64,000 nucleotides of DNA, from assembly GCF_041053105.1 (NCBI RefSeq), contig NZ_CP163444.1, forward strand, positions 7,968,501-8,032,500, given 5' to 3'. Position numbers and translations under genes: made by a program. Under the pieces are notes generated by a model. That model had not been told where the DNA came from and ran no database searches. It worked only from the letters and a program-made list of their open reading frames with translations. The stretch comes from Streptomyces sp. R44 (GTDB lineage Bacteria; Actinomycetota; Actinomycetes; Streptomycetales; Streptomycetaceae). Shown piece after piece: positions 46,406 to 54,212 of this stretch (position 1 is the stretch's first letter; each line of letters opens with the position of its first letter).

Positions 46406-47013
46406 GACCGGCGCCGGAGCGGCGCCGCGAGATCCTGGACACGGCCGCCGAGGTCTTCGCCGCCCAGGGGTACGACGCCACCACCGTCCGCCGCATCGCC
46501 GACGCCGCCGGACTGCTCGCCGGCAGCCTCTACTACCACTTCGACTCCAAGGAGTCGATGCTCGACGAGATCCTCCGCGCCTTCCTGGACGAGCTGTGGG
46601 CCCGGTACGACACCGTGCTCGCCGCACTGCTCGGCCCCCGGGAGACCCTGGAGGCCCTCGTCACCGAATCGTTCCGGGAGATCGACCGGCACCGCGCCGC
46701 CGTCGCCATCTACCAGAAGGAGTCCAGGCACCTGCGGGAGCAGCCGCGCTTCGGCTACCTCGCCGGCTCGCAGCGCAGGTTCGAGGAAGCCTGGCTCAGG
46801 ACCCTGGAGCGCGGCGTGGCCGCCGGGGTCTTCCGCACCGACCTCGACGTCCGGCTCACCTACCGCTTCGTGCGCGACACCGTCTGGGTCGCCGCGTCCT
46901 GGTACCGGCCGGGCGGACAGCACAGCCCGGAGGAGATCGCCCGCCAGTACCTGTCGATGGTGCTGGAGGGCGTCGCCCTCCGTGACGACACCGGACGCAT
47001 GAACAAGGAGTGA
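46402..47013 (+). CDS. kstR2: KstR2-like TetR repressor
   Basis: A 203-residue TetR regulator. The HTH occupies residues 5-55 (PERRREILDTAAEVFAAQGYDATTVRRIADAAGLLAGSLYYHFDSKESMLDEILRAFL), a close match to KstR2, which releases DNA on binding HIP-CoA and so induces ring C/D degradation. The ligand domain contains YQKESRHLREQPRFGYLAGSQRRFEEAW and FRTDLDVRLTYRFVRDTVWVAASWYRPGGQHSPEEIARQYLSMVLEGV. The GTG at 46402 overlaps ipdF (GTGA). Its predicted binding boxes are at 44421 and 52292, flanking the operon set that includes it. Confidence 0.88.
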   Translation: MRPAPERRREILDTAAEVFAAQGYDATTVRRIADAAGLLAGSLYYHFDSKESMLDEILRAFLDELWARYDTVLAALLGPRETLEALVTESFREIDRHRAAVAIYQKESRHLREQPRFGYLAGSQRRFEEAWLRTLERGVAAGVFRTDLDVRLTYRFVRDTVWVAASWYRPGGQHSPEEIARQYLSMVLEGVALRDDTGRMNKE

Positions 47014-47015
47014 CC

Positions 47016-48173
47016 ATGGCCGAGGCCTACATCGTCGAAGCGGTCCGCACCCCGGTCGGCCGGCGGAACGGCGGACTGTCCGCCGTCCACCCCGCCGACC
47101 TCGGAGCACACGTCCTGAAGGCGCTCATGGAGCGCGCGGGTGCCGACCCGGCCGCCGTCGAGGACGTCGTCTTCGGCTGCCTGGACACCGTCGGCCCGCA
47201 GGCCGGCGACATAGCCCGCACCGCCTGGCTGGCCGCAGGACTGCCCGAGGAGGTGCCCGGCACGACCGTGGACCGGCAGTGCGGCTCCTCCCAGCAGGCC
47301 CTGCACTTCGCCGCGCAGGGCGTCCTGTCCGGCACCCAGGACCTGGTGGTCGCGGGCGGCGTGCAGAACATGTCGATGATCCCCATCGCCTTCGCCAGCC
47401 GCCAGGCCGCCGACCCGCTCGGGCTCACCGACGGCCCGTACATCGGCTCCGTGGGCTGGCGCGCCCGCTACGGCGACCAGCCGGTCAACCAGTTCCACGG
47501 CGCCGAGCTCATCGCCGCCAAGTGGGACATCTCCCGCCGGGACATGGAGGAGTTCGCCCTGCGCTCGCACCAGCGGGCCGCCCGCGCCATCGACGAGGGC
47601 CGCTTCGACCGCGAGATCGTCCCGTACGGGGACGTCACCACCGACGAGGGCCCGCGCCGCGACACCACCCTGGAGAAGATGGCCGGCCTGCAGCCGCTGG
47701 TCGACGGCGGCCGGCTCACCGCCGCGGTCTCCTCGCAGGTCTCCGACGGGGCCTCGGCGATGCTGATCGCCTCCGAGCGCGCCGTACGGGAACACGGACT
47801 GACGCCGCGCGCCCGCGTCCACCACCTGTCCGTCCGGGGCGAGGACCCGATCCGCATGCTGTCCGCCCCCATCCCGGCGACGGCGTACGCGCTGAAGAAG
47901 GCCGGGATGACGCTCGACGACATCGACCTGGTGGAGATCAACGAGGCCTTCGCCTCGGTCGTCCTGGCCTGGCTGAAGGAGACCGGGGCCGACCCGGAGA
48001 AGGTCAACGTCAACGGCGGCGCCATCGCCCTCGGCCACCCGCTCGGCGCGACCGGCACCAAGCTGACCACCACCCTCCTGCACGAACTGGAGCGGACCGG
48101 AGGCCGCTACGGCCTCCAGACCATGTGCGAGGGCGGCGGTCAGGCCAATGTGACGATCATCGAGCGTCTGTGA
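47016..48173 (+). CDS. fadA6: Acetyl-CoA acetyltransferase FadA6-like
   Basis: Thiolase (385 residues) that in this pathway cleaves the beta-keto CoA thioester left after ring opening. Active-site residues are visible: the nucleophilic Cys in DRQCGSSQQALHFAAQGV, the His in GGAIALGHPLGATGTK, and the second Cys in TMCEGGGQANVTIIE. The start is ATG 47016, 5 bases after AAGGAG; the in-frame GTG two codons earlier overlaps the ribosome site. It follows kstR2 by two bases, as in mycobacteria. The last 17 bases overlap the convergent VOC gene. Confidence 0.9.
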   Translation: MAEAYIVEAVRTPVGRRNGGLSAVHPADLGAHVLKALMERAGADPAAVEDVVFGCLDTVGPQAGDIARTAWLAAGLPEEVPGTTVDRQCGSSQQALHFAAQGVLSGTQDLVVAGGVQNMSMIPIAFASRQAADPLGLTDGPYIGSVGWRARYGDQPVNQFHGAELIAAKWDISRRDMEEFALRSHQRAARAIDEGRFDREIVPYGDVTTDEGPRRDTTLEKMAGLQPLVDGGRLTAAVSSQVSDGASAMLIASERAVREHGLTPRARVHHLSVRGEDPIRMLSAPIPATAYALKKAGMTLDDIDLVEINEAFASVVLAWLKETGADPEKVNVNGGAIALGHPLGATGTKLTTTLLHELERTGGRYGLQTMCEGGGQANVTIIERL

Positions 48174-48702
48174 CGCCGTTCCCGAAAAGCTGCTGCCAGA
48201 CCGCGTGATCGGTGCGGGGGCCTCCGGGGGTCTCCGCACCGTAGACCGCGATCTCGGCGTCGATGTCGAGCGGACGGGTGGGCGAGGTCATCGCCGAGAG
48301 CTCCCCCGCGACGGCCGCGTCGGGAACCAGCCAGCACACCTCGAACTCGATGCCGTCGGGATCCCGGGCGTACAACGCCTTGGTGGAGGCGTGATCGCTC
48401 GCCCCGGTCAGGGCCCCCGCCTCCGCCAGGCGGGTCCGCAGGCGCCGCAGCTCCGCCAGCGTGTCCACCTCCCAGGCCAGGTGGTACAGGCCGACCCGCC
48501 CGGTGCGCTGCCCGGAGCCGGGCTCGGGGGACTGGAACAGACCGAGGTCGTGGTCGTTGGCGGAGCCCGCCGCCTGGAGGAAGGCCGCCCCCGGGAACGC
48601 CTGCGGCAGCGGCCGGAACCCGAGGACGTCGCGGTAGAAGGCGAGGCTGCGCTCCAGGTCGGAGACGAAGAGGACGGCGTGGTTCAGCCGCTGGATCGGC
48701 AT
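48157..48702 (-). CDS. Single-module VOC (extradiol dioxygenase-like) protein
   Basis: A 181-residue vicinal-oxygen-chelate protein. Metal ligands of the catechol 2,3-dioxygenase type are visible: His8 in LNHAVLFVSDLERSLAFYRDVLGF, His in GLYHLAWEVDTLAELRRLR, and Glu in DPDGIEFEVCWL. A two-module dioxygenase such as HsaC is about 300 residues, so this is a one-module relative (glyoxalase/fosfomycin-resistance/CatE-like). It has no equivalent that I know in the mycobacterial KstR2 cluster, where other genes lie between ipdC and fadA6. It follows ipdC by 98 bases on the same strand, so it may be part of that operon. Confidence 0.75.
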   Translation of the reverse strand: MPIQRLNHAVLFVSDLERSLAFYRDVLGFRPLPQAFPGAAFLQAAGSANDHDLGLFQSPEPGSGQRTGRVGLYHLAWEVDTLAELRRLRTRLAEAGALTGASDHASTKALYARDPDGIEFEVCWLVPDAAVAGELSAMTSPTRPLDIDAEIAVYGAETPGGPRTDHAVWQQLFGNGVTDAR

Positions 48703-48800
48703 GGCGGTTCCGTTCGGGTCAGGTGCGGGGGAGTGCGGGTCGGGACACGTGTCCGCCGGGGTGAAGGTACCCCGGCGGACCTGTGCGTGTGCGGGACGGT

Positions 48801-49865
48801 TCAGTCCGCGGCGGGCAGGGCGCGGAGCGCGGCCCGCGCCTCGGCCATCAGACGGTCGACCAGTTCGGCGCAGGACGGCAGGTCCTCGATCAGGCCGGCG
48901 ACCTGGCCGGAGGCCATCACGCCCGTGTCGGTGCGGCCCTCGACCATGGACGCCTTGAGGAGCATCGGGGTGTTGGCGGCCAGCAGGATCTGGCTCCACG
49001 TCAGGTCCTTGCCGTGCTTCATCGCCAGACCGTCGCGGACCATCTGCGGCCAGCTCATGCCGGACTCGCGCCGGAAGGCCGCCGCGTGCCGGACCGCCCG
49101 CAGCAGCGAGGCGGCGCGGCCCGAGCGCTCCAGGGCGTCGACCAGCTCCGTGCGCAGCATCCGGTGCGGCAGTCCGTCCACCTTCGTGGTGACGGTGACG
49201 TCCGTGACCGCCGCGGTGAGGTAGCGGGCCTTCACCGCGTCGGGGACCGTGCTGTCGGAGGTGAGCAGGAAGCGCGTGCCCATGGCGATCCCGGCCGCCC
49301 CGTAGGCGAGCGCCGCGACCAGGCCGCGTCCGTCGTGGAAGCCGCCGGCCGCGACGACCGGGATGTCCACGGCGTCCACGACCTGCGGGAGCAGGACGGT
49401 GGTGGCGACGCTGCCGGTGTGGCCGCCGCCCTCCCCGCCCTGCACGATCACCGCGTCGGCGCCCCAGGCCGCGACCTTCTCGGCGTGCCGCCTGGCCCCG
49501 ATGGAAGGGATCACGACGACGCCCGCGTCCTTGAGCCGGGCGATGAGCTCGCGGGACGGGGCGAGCGCGAAGGAGGCGACCTTCACGCCCTCGTCGATGA
49601 TGATCCGCACCCGCTCGGCGGCGTCTCCGGCGTCCGCGCGCAGGTTCACGCCGAAGGGCGCGTCCGTACGGGACTTCACCTCGCGGACCGCGGAGCGGAG
49701 CTGGTCGACGGTCATCGTCGCCGAGGCCAGGATGCCGAGCGCCCCGGCGTCGGCGGTGGCCGAGACCAGGCGGGGACCGGCCACCCACCCCATGCCGGTC
49801 TGCACGACGGGGTGGCGCACCCCGACGAGTTCGGTGAGCGGCGTGGGGATCGTGGCGTCGCTCAT
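48801..49865 (-). CDS. ipdC: IpdC-like flavin-dependent oxidoreductase
   Basis: A 354-residue FMN enzyme of the nitronate monooxygenase/2-nitropropane dioxygenase fold. Motifs: GVRHPVVQTGMGWVAGPRLVSATADAGALGIL, GADAVIVQGGEGGGHTGSVATTVLLPQVVDA (phosphate and flavin site), and PVVAAGGFHDGRGLVAALAYGAAGIAMGTRFLLT. IpdC of mycobacteria has this family and length and is needed between the IpdF and EchA20 steps, acting on the 5-oxo ring C/D CoA ester; the exact reaction is recalled with caution. The ATG at 49865 overlaps the ipdB stop (ATGA). It is the fourth gene of the echA20-ipdA-ipdB-ipdC chain. Confidence 0.87.
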   Translation of the reverse strand: MSDATIPTPLTELVGVRHPVVQTGMGWVAGPRLVSATADAGALGILASATMTVDQLRSAVREVKSRTDAPFGVNLRADAGDAAERVRIIIDEGVKVASFALAPSRELIARLKDAGVVVIPSIGARRHAEKVAAWGADAVIVQGGEGGGHTGSVATTVLLPQVVDAVDIPVVAAGGFHDGRGLVAALAYGAAGIAMGTRFLLTSDSTVPDAVKARYLTAAVTDVTVTTKVDGLPHRMLRTELVDALERSGRAASLLRAVRHAAAFRRESGMSWPQMVRDGLAMKHGKDLTWSQILLAANTPMLLKASMVEGRTDTGVMASGQVAGLIEDLPSCAELVDRLMAEARAALRALPAAD

Positions 49866-50635
49866 GAGGGGACCTCCCGGTCGCGCAGCCCCTTCGGGTC
49901 GATCTCCTCGCGGATCAGCCGCAGTTCCTCGGCGGTGGGCTCACGGGTGTACGGCACCTCGTCGGGGACGGTCAGCGCGAAACCGGTGGCCTCCCGCACC
50001 TGCTCCACTGTGACACCGGGGTGCAGCGAACGCAGCCGCATGGAGCGGTCCGGGGTCTCGAAGTCGAAGACGCCGAGGTCGCTGATGACGTCCGGGAGAC
50101 GGTGGTAGCGGCTCGCCGAGGGGCCGGCCGCCGCCGCCCGGTCGTAGCCGACGCCGGACACCATGTCGACCCGCTCGACGAAGACGCGCGTCGAGTGCTT
50201 CGGGACCCAGTAACTGGTCGGGTTGTTCAGGGTGTTGACCGGAGCGCCGCGCACGCCGAGCAGCTGGCGCTTCGGCTGCGCCCAGTCGCCGATGCAGCTG
50301 ATGTTCTGGTTGCCGTACCGGTCGAGCTGGCTCGCGCCCATCATCACGTGCCGGCGCCCGGTGGTGACCATGGCCAGGTGCTGGCGGTACGGCAGCCAGC
50401 CCTCCACCACCCGGGGCGCGGCGCCGACCGCCGGGACGTCGGCGATGAGCCGCGCCTCCCCGTCGGTCAGCAGCAGCTCGGGGGAGAAGGTGAGCTTCGC
50501 GAGCCGGGCGCCGATCATCGGGACCGTGCCCATCGGGCTCGCCAGGACCTCGCCGGCGTCCCGCCAGGCCTCGGCGCAGGCGACGACGCAGTACTCGGCC
50601 CGGGTGGCCGTGGTGGTGCTGTCGCTGCCGCTCAC
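49862..50635 (-). CDS. ipdB: IpdB-like CoA-transferase-fold hydrolase subunit
   Basis: Beta subunit (257 residues) of IpdAB, which despite a CoA-transferase fold hydrolyses the ring C diketone of COCHEA-CoA in steroid degradation (known for M. tuberculosis). Recognisable segments: AEYCVVACAEAWRDAGEVLASPMGTVPMIGARLAKLTFSPELLLTDGEA, VMMGASQLDRYGNQNISCIGDWAQPKRQLLGVRGAPVNTLNN, and LGVFDFETPDRSMRLRSLHPGVTVEQVREATGF. The GTG at 50635 overlaps the ipdA stop (GTGA), ensuring equal production of the two subunits. A 3-oxoacid CoA-transferase subunit would be the generic alternative, but context supports IpdB. Confidence 0.88.
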   Translation of the reverse strand: MSGSDSTTTATRAEYCVVACAEAWRDAGEVLASPMGTVPMIGARLAKLTFSPELLLTDGEARLIADVPAVGAAPRVVEGWLPYRQHLAMVTTGRRHVMMGASQLDRYGNQNISCIGDWAQPKRQLLGVRGAPVNTLNNPTSYWVPKHSTRVFVERVDMVSGVGYDRAAAAGPSASRYHRLPDVISDLGVFDFETPDRSMRLRSLHPGVTVEQVREATGFALTVPDEVPYTREPTAEELRLIREEIDPKGLRDREVPS

Positions 50636-51498
50636 GCTTCCTCCTTCTGGAACGCCGCGACCGCGGCCTGGTAGGCGTCCTCGTCGCCGGACAGGAAGCG
50701 GGCGGTGAACTCCCGCCAGGCCTCCGGGTCCCGGGCCGCCTTCACATAGGCGCGCTGGAAGGCCTCGTCCCGGTCGTAGTCGGTGGCGCAGGAGGTGAAG
50801 TGCGCGCCGTTCGGGGTCTCCACGACACCGTCCACGAACGCCCGCTTGAGCAGCAGCGACTGCGGACCCGCGTCCTTGAGCAGCTCCGAGGTCTCCACGA
50901 TCCGCTCGCAGGAGACGTACGCGGCGTCGGCGGCCTCGCAGAACAGGTCGTCGAAGTACGGGTCGGGGCCCAGGTACTGGCCGTTGCCGTGCGCGTCGGC
51001 ACGGTTGAGGTGGACCAGGGCGGCGTCCAGACGCAGCGCGGGGACGGCCACGAGCTCCTCGCGGTCGTCGTACGGGGACGTGACGGTCCGCAGCGAGGGG
51101 TTGACGGTCATCACGTCCGAGGCGAGCCCGGCCCGGATGGGCATGAACGGCAGCCGGTGCACGGCGGCGGTCAGGCCCCACATGACCATCGCCTCGTCCA
51201 GCTCGACCAGTTCGAAGTCACCGCGCTGCCGGGCCGCGCCGAAATGCGGCTCCAGGGGCATCGAGTCGAGCGTGGCGAAGGCCGCGACCAGCTTGCGGAT
51301 CTTCCCGGCCGCGGCGAGCAGCCCGACGTCCGGGCCGCCGTACGAGACCACGGTCAGGTCGGTGAGGTCCGACCGCAGCAACGCCCGCACCAGCGCCATC
51401 GGCTTGCGCCGCGATCCCCAGCCGCCGATGCCGATCGTCATCCCGCTGCGGAGCCGGCCCACGACCTCCTCGGCGGTCATCGTCTTGTCCCTGCTCAC
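50632..51498 (-). CDS. ipdA: IpdA-like CoA-transferase-fold hydrolase subunit
   Basis: Alpha subunit (288 residues) of IpdAB. Family segments: MTAEEVVGRLRSGMTIGIGGWGSRRKPMALVRALLR, LTVVSYGGPDVGLLAAAGKIRKLVAAFATLDSMPLEPHFGAARQRGDFELVELDEAM, and DAALVHLNRADAHGNGQYLGPDPYFDDLFCEAADA. The acidic ELDE stretch near residues 99-102 is in the region where the catalytic Glu of IpdA lies (exact equivalence not checked). GTG 51498 overlaps the echA20 stop (GTGA). Together with IpdB it would open ring C, the committing step of C/D-ring degradation. Confidence 0.88.
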   Translation of the reverse strand: MSRDKTMTAEEVVGRLRSGMTIGIGGWGSRRKPMALVRALLRSDLTDLTVVSYGGPDVGLLAAAGKIRKLVAAFATLDSMPLEPHFGAARQRGDFELVELDEAMVMWGLTAAVHRLPFMPIRAGLASDVMTVNPSLRTVTSPYDDREELVAVPALRLDAALVHLNRADAHGNGQYLGPDPYFDDLFCEAADAAYVSCERIVETSELLKDAGPQSLLLKRAFVDGVVETPNGAHFTSCATDYDRDEAFQRAYVKAARDPEAWREFTARFLSGDEDAYQAAVAAFQKEEA

Positions 51499-52274
51499 GA
51501 CTGCTGCTCCTTGTCCGTGGTGTCGTCGGCGCGGTCGTCCTTGCCGAAGGTGTCGCGCACCCGGTCGGCGACGCCGCTGAGGTTGGCCTCGAAGGTGAAG
51601 CCCTGCTCGAAGCGGTAGCTGCGGTGGACGTCCACCGGGTCGATGCCGTTGATCGCGGCCTTGGCGAGCCGGATCAGCTGCCCGTCCTTGGCGGCGATCT
51701 CCCGCGCGAGTTCGAGCGCCGCCTCGTACAGCCGCTCGCGCGGGACGACCCGCCAGACCGAGCCGTGCCGGTGCAGCTCCTCGGCGGTGACCGTGCGCGA
51801 GGTGTAGTACAGGGCCCGCATCAGCTGCTGCGGGACGAGCCGGGCCAGGTGTGTGGCCGCGCCGAGCGCGCCCCGGTCGAGCTCGGGCAGGCCGAAGGTC
51901 GCGTCCTCGGAGGCGACGATCGCGTCGGCGTTGCCGACCAGGCCGATGCCGCCGCCGAGACAGAAGCCGTGCACGGCGGCGACCACGGGCACCTCGCAGT
52001 CGTAGACGGCGGCGAAGGCCTCGTAACAGCCGCGGTTGGCGCCCAGGAGGGCCTCGTGCCCGGCCGTGCGCTGGATCTCCTTGATGTCGACGCCGGCGTT
52101 GAAGCCGCGGCCCTCCGCGGTGAGGACGACGCAGCGCACCTCGGGATCGGCGCCTGCGGCGCGGACCGCGGCGGCGAGGTCGTACCAGCCCTGTACGGGG
52201 AGGGCGTTGACCGGGGGGAAGTCGACGGTGACGACGGCGATGCCCTTGTCCGGGGCGGAGGTGGAGACACCCAT
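51495..52274 (-). CDS. echA20: EchA20-like crotonase-fold ring D hydrolase
   Basis: A 259-residue crotonase-fold protein. EchA20 of mycobacteria hydrolytically opens steroid ring D of the HIEC-CoA intermediate. Here: IAVVTVDFPPVNALPVQGWYDLAAAV, CVVLTAEGRGFNAGVDIKEIQRTAG (oxyanion hole), VPVVAAVHGFCLGGGIGLVGNADAIVASEDATFGLPELDRGALGAATHLARLVP. It is the first gene of the minus-strand ipd operon, with the KstR2-like operator 18 bases upstream of its ATG. It is distinct from the 285-residue hydratase at 43.5 kb. Confidence 0.87.
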   Translation of the reverse strand: MGVSTSAPDKGIAVVTVDFPPVNALPVQGWYDLAAAVRAAGADPEVRCVVLTAEGRGFNAGVDIKEIQRTAGHEALLGANRGCYEAFAAVYDCEVPVVAAVHGFCLGGGIGLVGNADAIVASEDATFGLPELDRGALGAATHLARLVPQQLMRALYYTSRTVTAEELHRHGSVWRVVPRERLYEAALELAREIAAKDGQLIRLAKAAINGIDPVDVHRSYRFEQGFTFEANLSGVADRVRDTFGKDDRADDTTDKEQQS

Positions 52275-52291
52275 GAGCAGATCAGCTACCT

Positions 52292-52317
52292 TTCCACCAA
52301 ACGTTTGTTAGGTGGAA
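52292..52317. promoter_or_regulatory. KstR2-like operator between echA20 and the SDR operon
   Basis: Perfect outer arms TTCCACC (52292-52298) and GGTGGAA (52311-52317) around AAACGTTTGTTA. The inverse core AACAAACGTTTGGT differs from the recalled KstR2 consensus AnCAAGnnCTTGnT at two symmetrical positions and matches the site at 44421 closely. Placed between two divergent operons. Confidence 0.78.
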
Positions 52318-52352
52318 GATAGCAGCGGTTCGCCCGCTGCGGGAGGTGTCCC

Positions 52353-53129
52353 TTGCCAGTCACCATCGATCTGACGGGATCCGTCGCCGTCGTCACCGGC
52401 GGCACACGAGGCGTCGGCGCCGGGATCGCCGGCGCTCTGCTCGAAGCCGGCGCGGAGGTCGTGACCTGCGCGCGACGGGCCCCCGAGAAGCCCGTCGAGG
52501 CGGGCGGGCGCACGGCCCGCTTCCTCCCCGTCGACCTGCGCGACCCGGCCGCCGTCGCGGACTTCTTCGCCCGGGTCCGCGACGACCACGGCGGGCTGGA
52601 CGTCCTGGTCAACAACGCCGGGGGAACCCCGTTCCGGATGCTCGGCGACGGCGGCGCCGAGCAACAGGCCCGCGTCCTCGAACTGAACCTCGTCGCCCCG
52701 CTGACCGCGTCCCTCGCCGCGTACGAGGTGATGCGCCATCAGCCCGGCGGCGGCGCCGTCATCATGATCGGCAGCGTCAGCGGCACCCGGCCCTCACCGG
52801 GCAGCGCGGCGTACGGAGCGGCCAAGGCGGGCCTGGAGAACCTCGCCCGCTCCATGGCCGTGGAATGGGCTCCGCTGGTGCGGGTCAACACCCTCGTCCC
52901 CGGCATGGTGCGCACCGAGCTCTCCTCTCTGCACTACGGGGACGAGGACGGCATCGCCTCCGTCGGCCGCACCGTGCCGCTCGGCCGGCTCGCCGAGCCC
53001 TCCGACATCGGCGACGCCTGCGTCTTCCTCGCCTCCGAACGGGCCGCGTACATCAGCGGCGCCAGCCTGCTCGTGCACGGAGGCGGGGAACGCCCGGCCT
53101 TCCTCGACGCGGCCACCGTCAACCACTGA
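52353..53129 (+). CDS. SDR oxidoreductase (Rv3549c-like)
   Basis: A 258-residue short-chain dehydrogenase/reductase. It has the NAD(P) motif VAVVTGGTRGVGAGIAGALLEAGAEVV, NNAGG, the catalytic Ser in MIGSVSGTRPS and Tyr-x3-Lys in YGAAKAGLENLARSMAVEWAP. It starts at a TTG (52353) 6 bases after GGGAGG; no ATG or GTG with a ribosome site fits the N-terminus better. It is the first gene of the plus-strand operon facing echA20 across the operator, as two SDR genes face echA20 in the M. tuberculosis regulon (recalled). The substrate is unknown, probably a hydroxyacyl-CoA or hydroxyl of a ring-derived intermediate. Confidence 0.82.
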   Translation: MPVTIDLTGSVAVVTGGTRGVGAGIAGALLEAGAEVVTCARRAPEKPVEAGGRTARFLPVDLRDPAAVADFFARVRDDHGGLDVLVNNAGGTPFRMLGDGGAEQQARVLELNLVAPLTASLAAYEVMRHQPGGGAVIMIGSVSGTRPSPGSAAYGAAKAGLENLARSMAVEWAPLVRVNTLVPGMVRTELSSLHYGDEDGIASVGRTVPLGRLAEPSDIGDACVFLASERAAYISGASLLVHGGGERPAFLDAATVNH

Positions 53130-53154
53130 ACCCGCTCACCGAAAGGCACTCACC

Positions 53155-54066
53155 ATGACTGGACTGTGCAACGGACGCGTCGTCGTCGTCACCGGAGCCG
53201 GGCGCGGGCTCGGCCGCGCGCACGCGCTCGCCTTCGCCGCCGAGGGCGCCAAGGTCGTCGTCAACGACCTCGGCGTCGGCCTCGACGGCACCGGAGGCGG
53301 CGCGGGGCCCGCCCAGCAGGTCGTCGACGAGATCGTCGCCTCGGGCGGCCAGGCGGTCGCCCACGGCGGCGACATCGCCACGACGGACGGCGCGGCCTCC
53401 CTCGTCACCACGGCCCTCGACACCTTCGGCCGCCTCGACACCCTCGTCAACAACGCCGGGTTCCTCCGCGACCGCATGCTCGTCAACCTCGACGAGGACG
53501 ACTGGGACGCGGTCATGCGCGTCCACCTCAGGGGCCACTTCCTGCCGCTCAAGCACGCGGCCGCGTACTGGAGGGCGGAGGCCAAGGCGGGGCGCGAGCC
53601 CGTCGCGCGCGTGATCAACACCAGCTCCGGAGCGGGGCTCCTCGGCAGCGTCGGCCAGGGCAACTACGCGGCGGCCAAGGCCGGGATCGTCGGCCTGACC
53701 CTCGTCGCCGCGGCCGAGATGGGCCGGTACGGGGTGCAGGTCAACGCCATCGCGCCCGCGGCCCGCACCCGGATGACGGAGCAGACCTTCGCCGACACCA
53801 TGGCGGCCCCCTCGGGGGCGGGCTTCGACGCGATGGCCCCGGAGAACGTCTCCCCCCTGGTGGTCTGGCTGGGCTCCGCGGCCTCGGCGGGCGTCACGGG
53901 GCGCGTCTTCGAGGCCGAGGCGGGCCGGATCACGGTCATGGAGGGCTGGCGCCCGGGCCCGACGGCCGACAAGGGCGCCCGCTGGACCCCGGCGGAGGCG
54001 GGCGAGACGACCCTGAAGCTCCTGGCCGCCGCAGAGCCCCCGCACCCGGTGTACGGCGCCCGCTGA
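53155..54066 (+). CDS. SDR oxidoreductase (Rv3548c-like)
   Basis: A 303-residue SDR of the larger type related to the dehydrogenase part of peroxisomal multifunctional enzyme 2 (17-beta-HSD4). Motifs: VVVVTGAGRGLGRAHALAFAAEGAKVVVNDLGVGLDGTG, NNAGFLRDRMLVNLDEDDWDAVMRVHLRGHFLPLKHAAAYWR, INTSSGAGLLGSVGQGNYAAAKAGIVGLTLVAAAEM with Ser and Tyr-x3-Lys. Members act on 3-hydroxyacyl-CoA esters, which suits beta-oxidation of ring fragments. It starts at ATG 53155, 25 bases after the previous SDR gene, and is followed by a terminator that closes the KstR2-type gene set. Confidence 0.83.
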   Translation: MTGLCNGRVVVVTGAGRGLGRAHALAFAAEGAKVVVNDLGVGLDGTGGGAGPAQQVVDEIVASGGQAVAHGGDIATTDGAASLVTTALDTFGRLDTLVNNAGFLRDRMLVNLDEDDWDAVMRVHLRGHFLPLKHAAAYWRAEAKAGREPVARVINTSSGAGLLGSVGQGNYAAAKAGIVGLTLVAAAEMGRYGVQVNAIAPAARTRMTEQTFADTMAAPSGAGFDAMAPENVSPLVVWLGSAASAGVTGRVFEAEAGRITVMEGWRPGPTADKGARWTPAEAGETTLKLLAAAEPPHPVYGAR

Positions 54067-54073
54067 CCCACCG

Positions 54074-54101
54074 GCCCGCACGGCACGTCCGCCGTGCGGG
54101 C
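54074..54101. terminator. Terminator after the SDR operon
   Basis: Perfect 11-base stem GCCCGCACGGC / GCCGTGCGGGC with a 6-base loop, followed by TGTTGTCTT; it begins 8 bases past the stop codon. Confidence 0.75.
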
Positions 54102-54212
54102 TGTTGTCTTCGACCGTCCCGGTTACGGTGCGCTGTCATGATGCACTCCATCGTCACTTTCGGTTAGGGATCGCCTGCGTATGCATGTCCACGACCGAAA
54201 GGAAGATCGACG

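Noticed and set aside
46402..47013. KstR (the other steroid TetR regulator) rather than KstR2
   Set aside because: It is embedded between ipdF and fadA6 exactly as KstR2 is, and the nearby boxes fit the KstR2 pattern better than the KstR pattern TnnAACnnGTTnnA.
48157..48702. HsaC, the steroid extradiol dioxygenase
   Set aside because: At 181 residues with one VOC module it is too short; HsaC has two modules.
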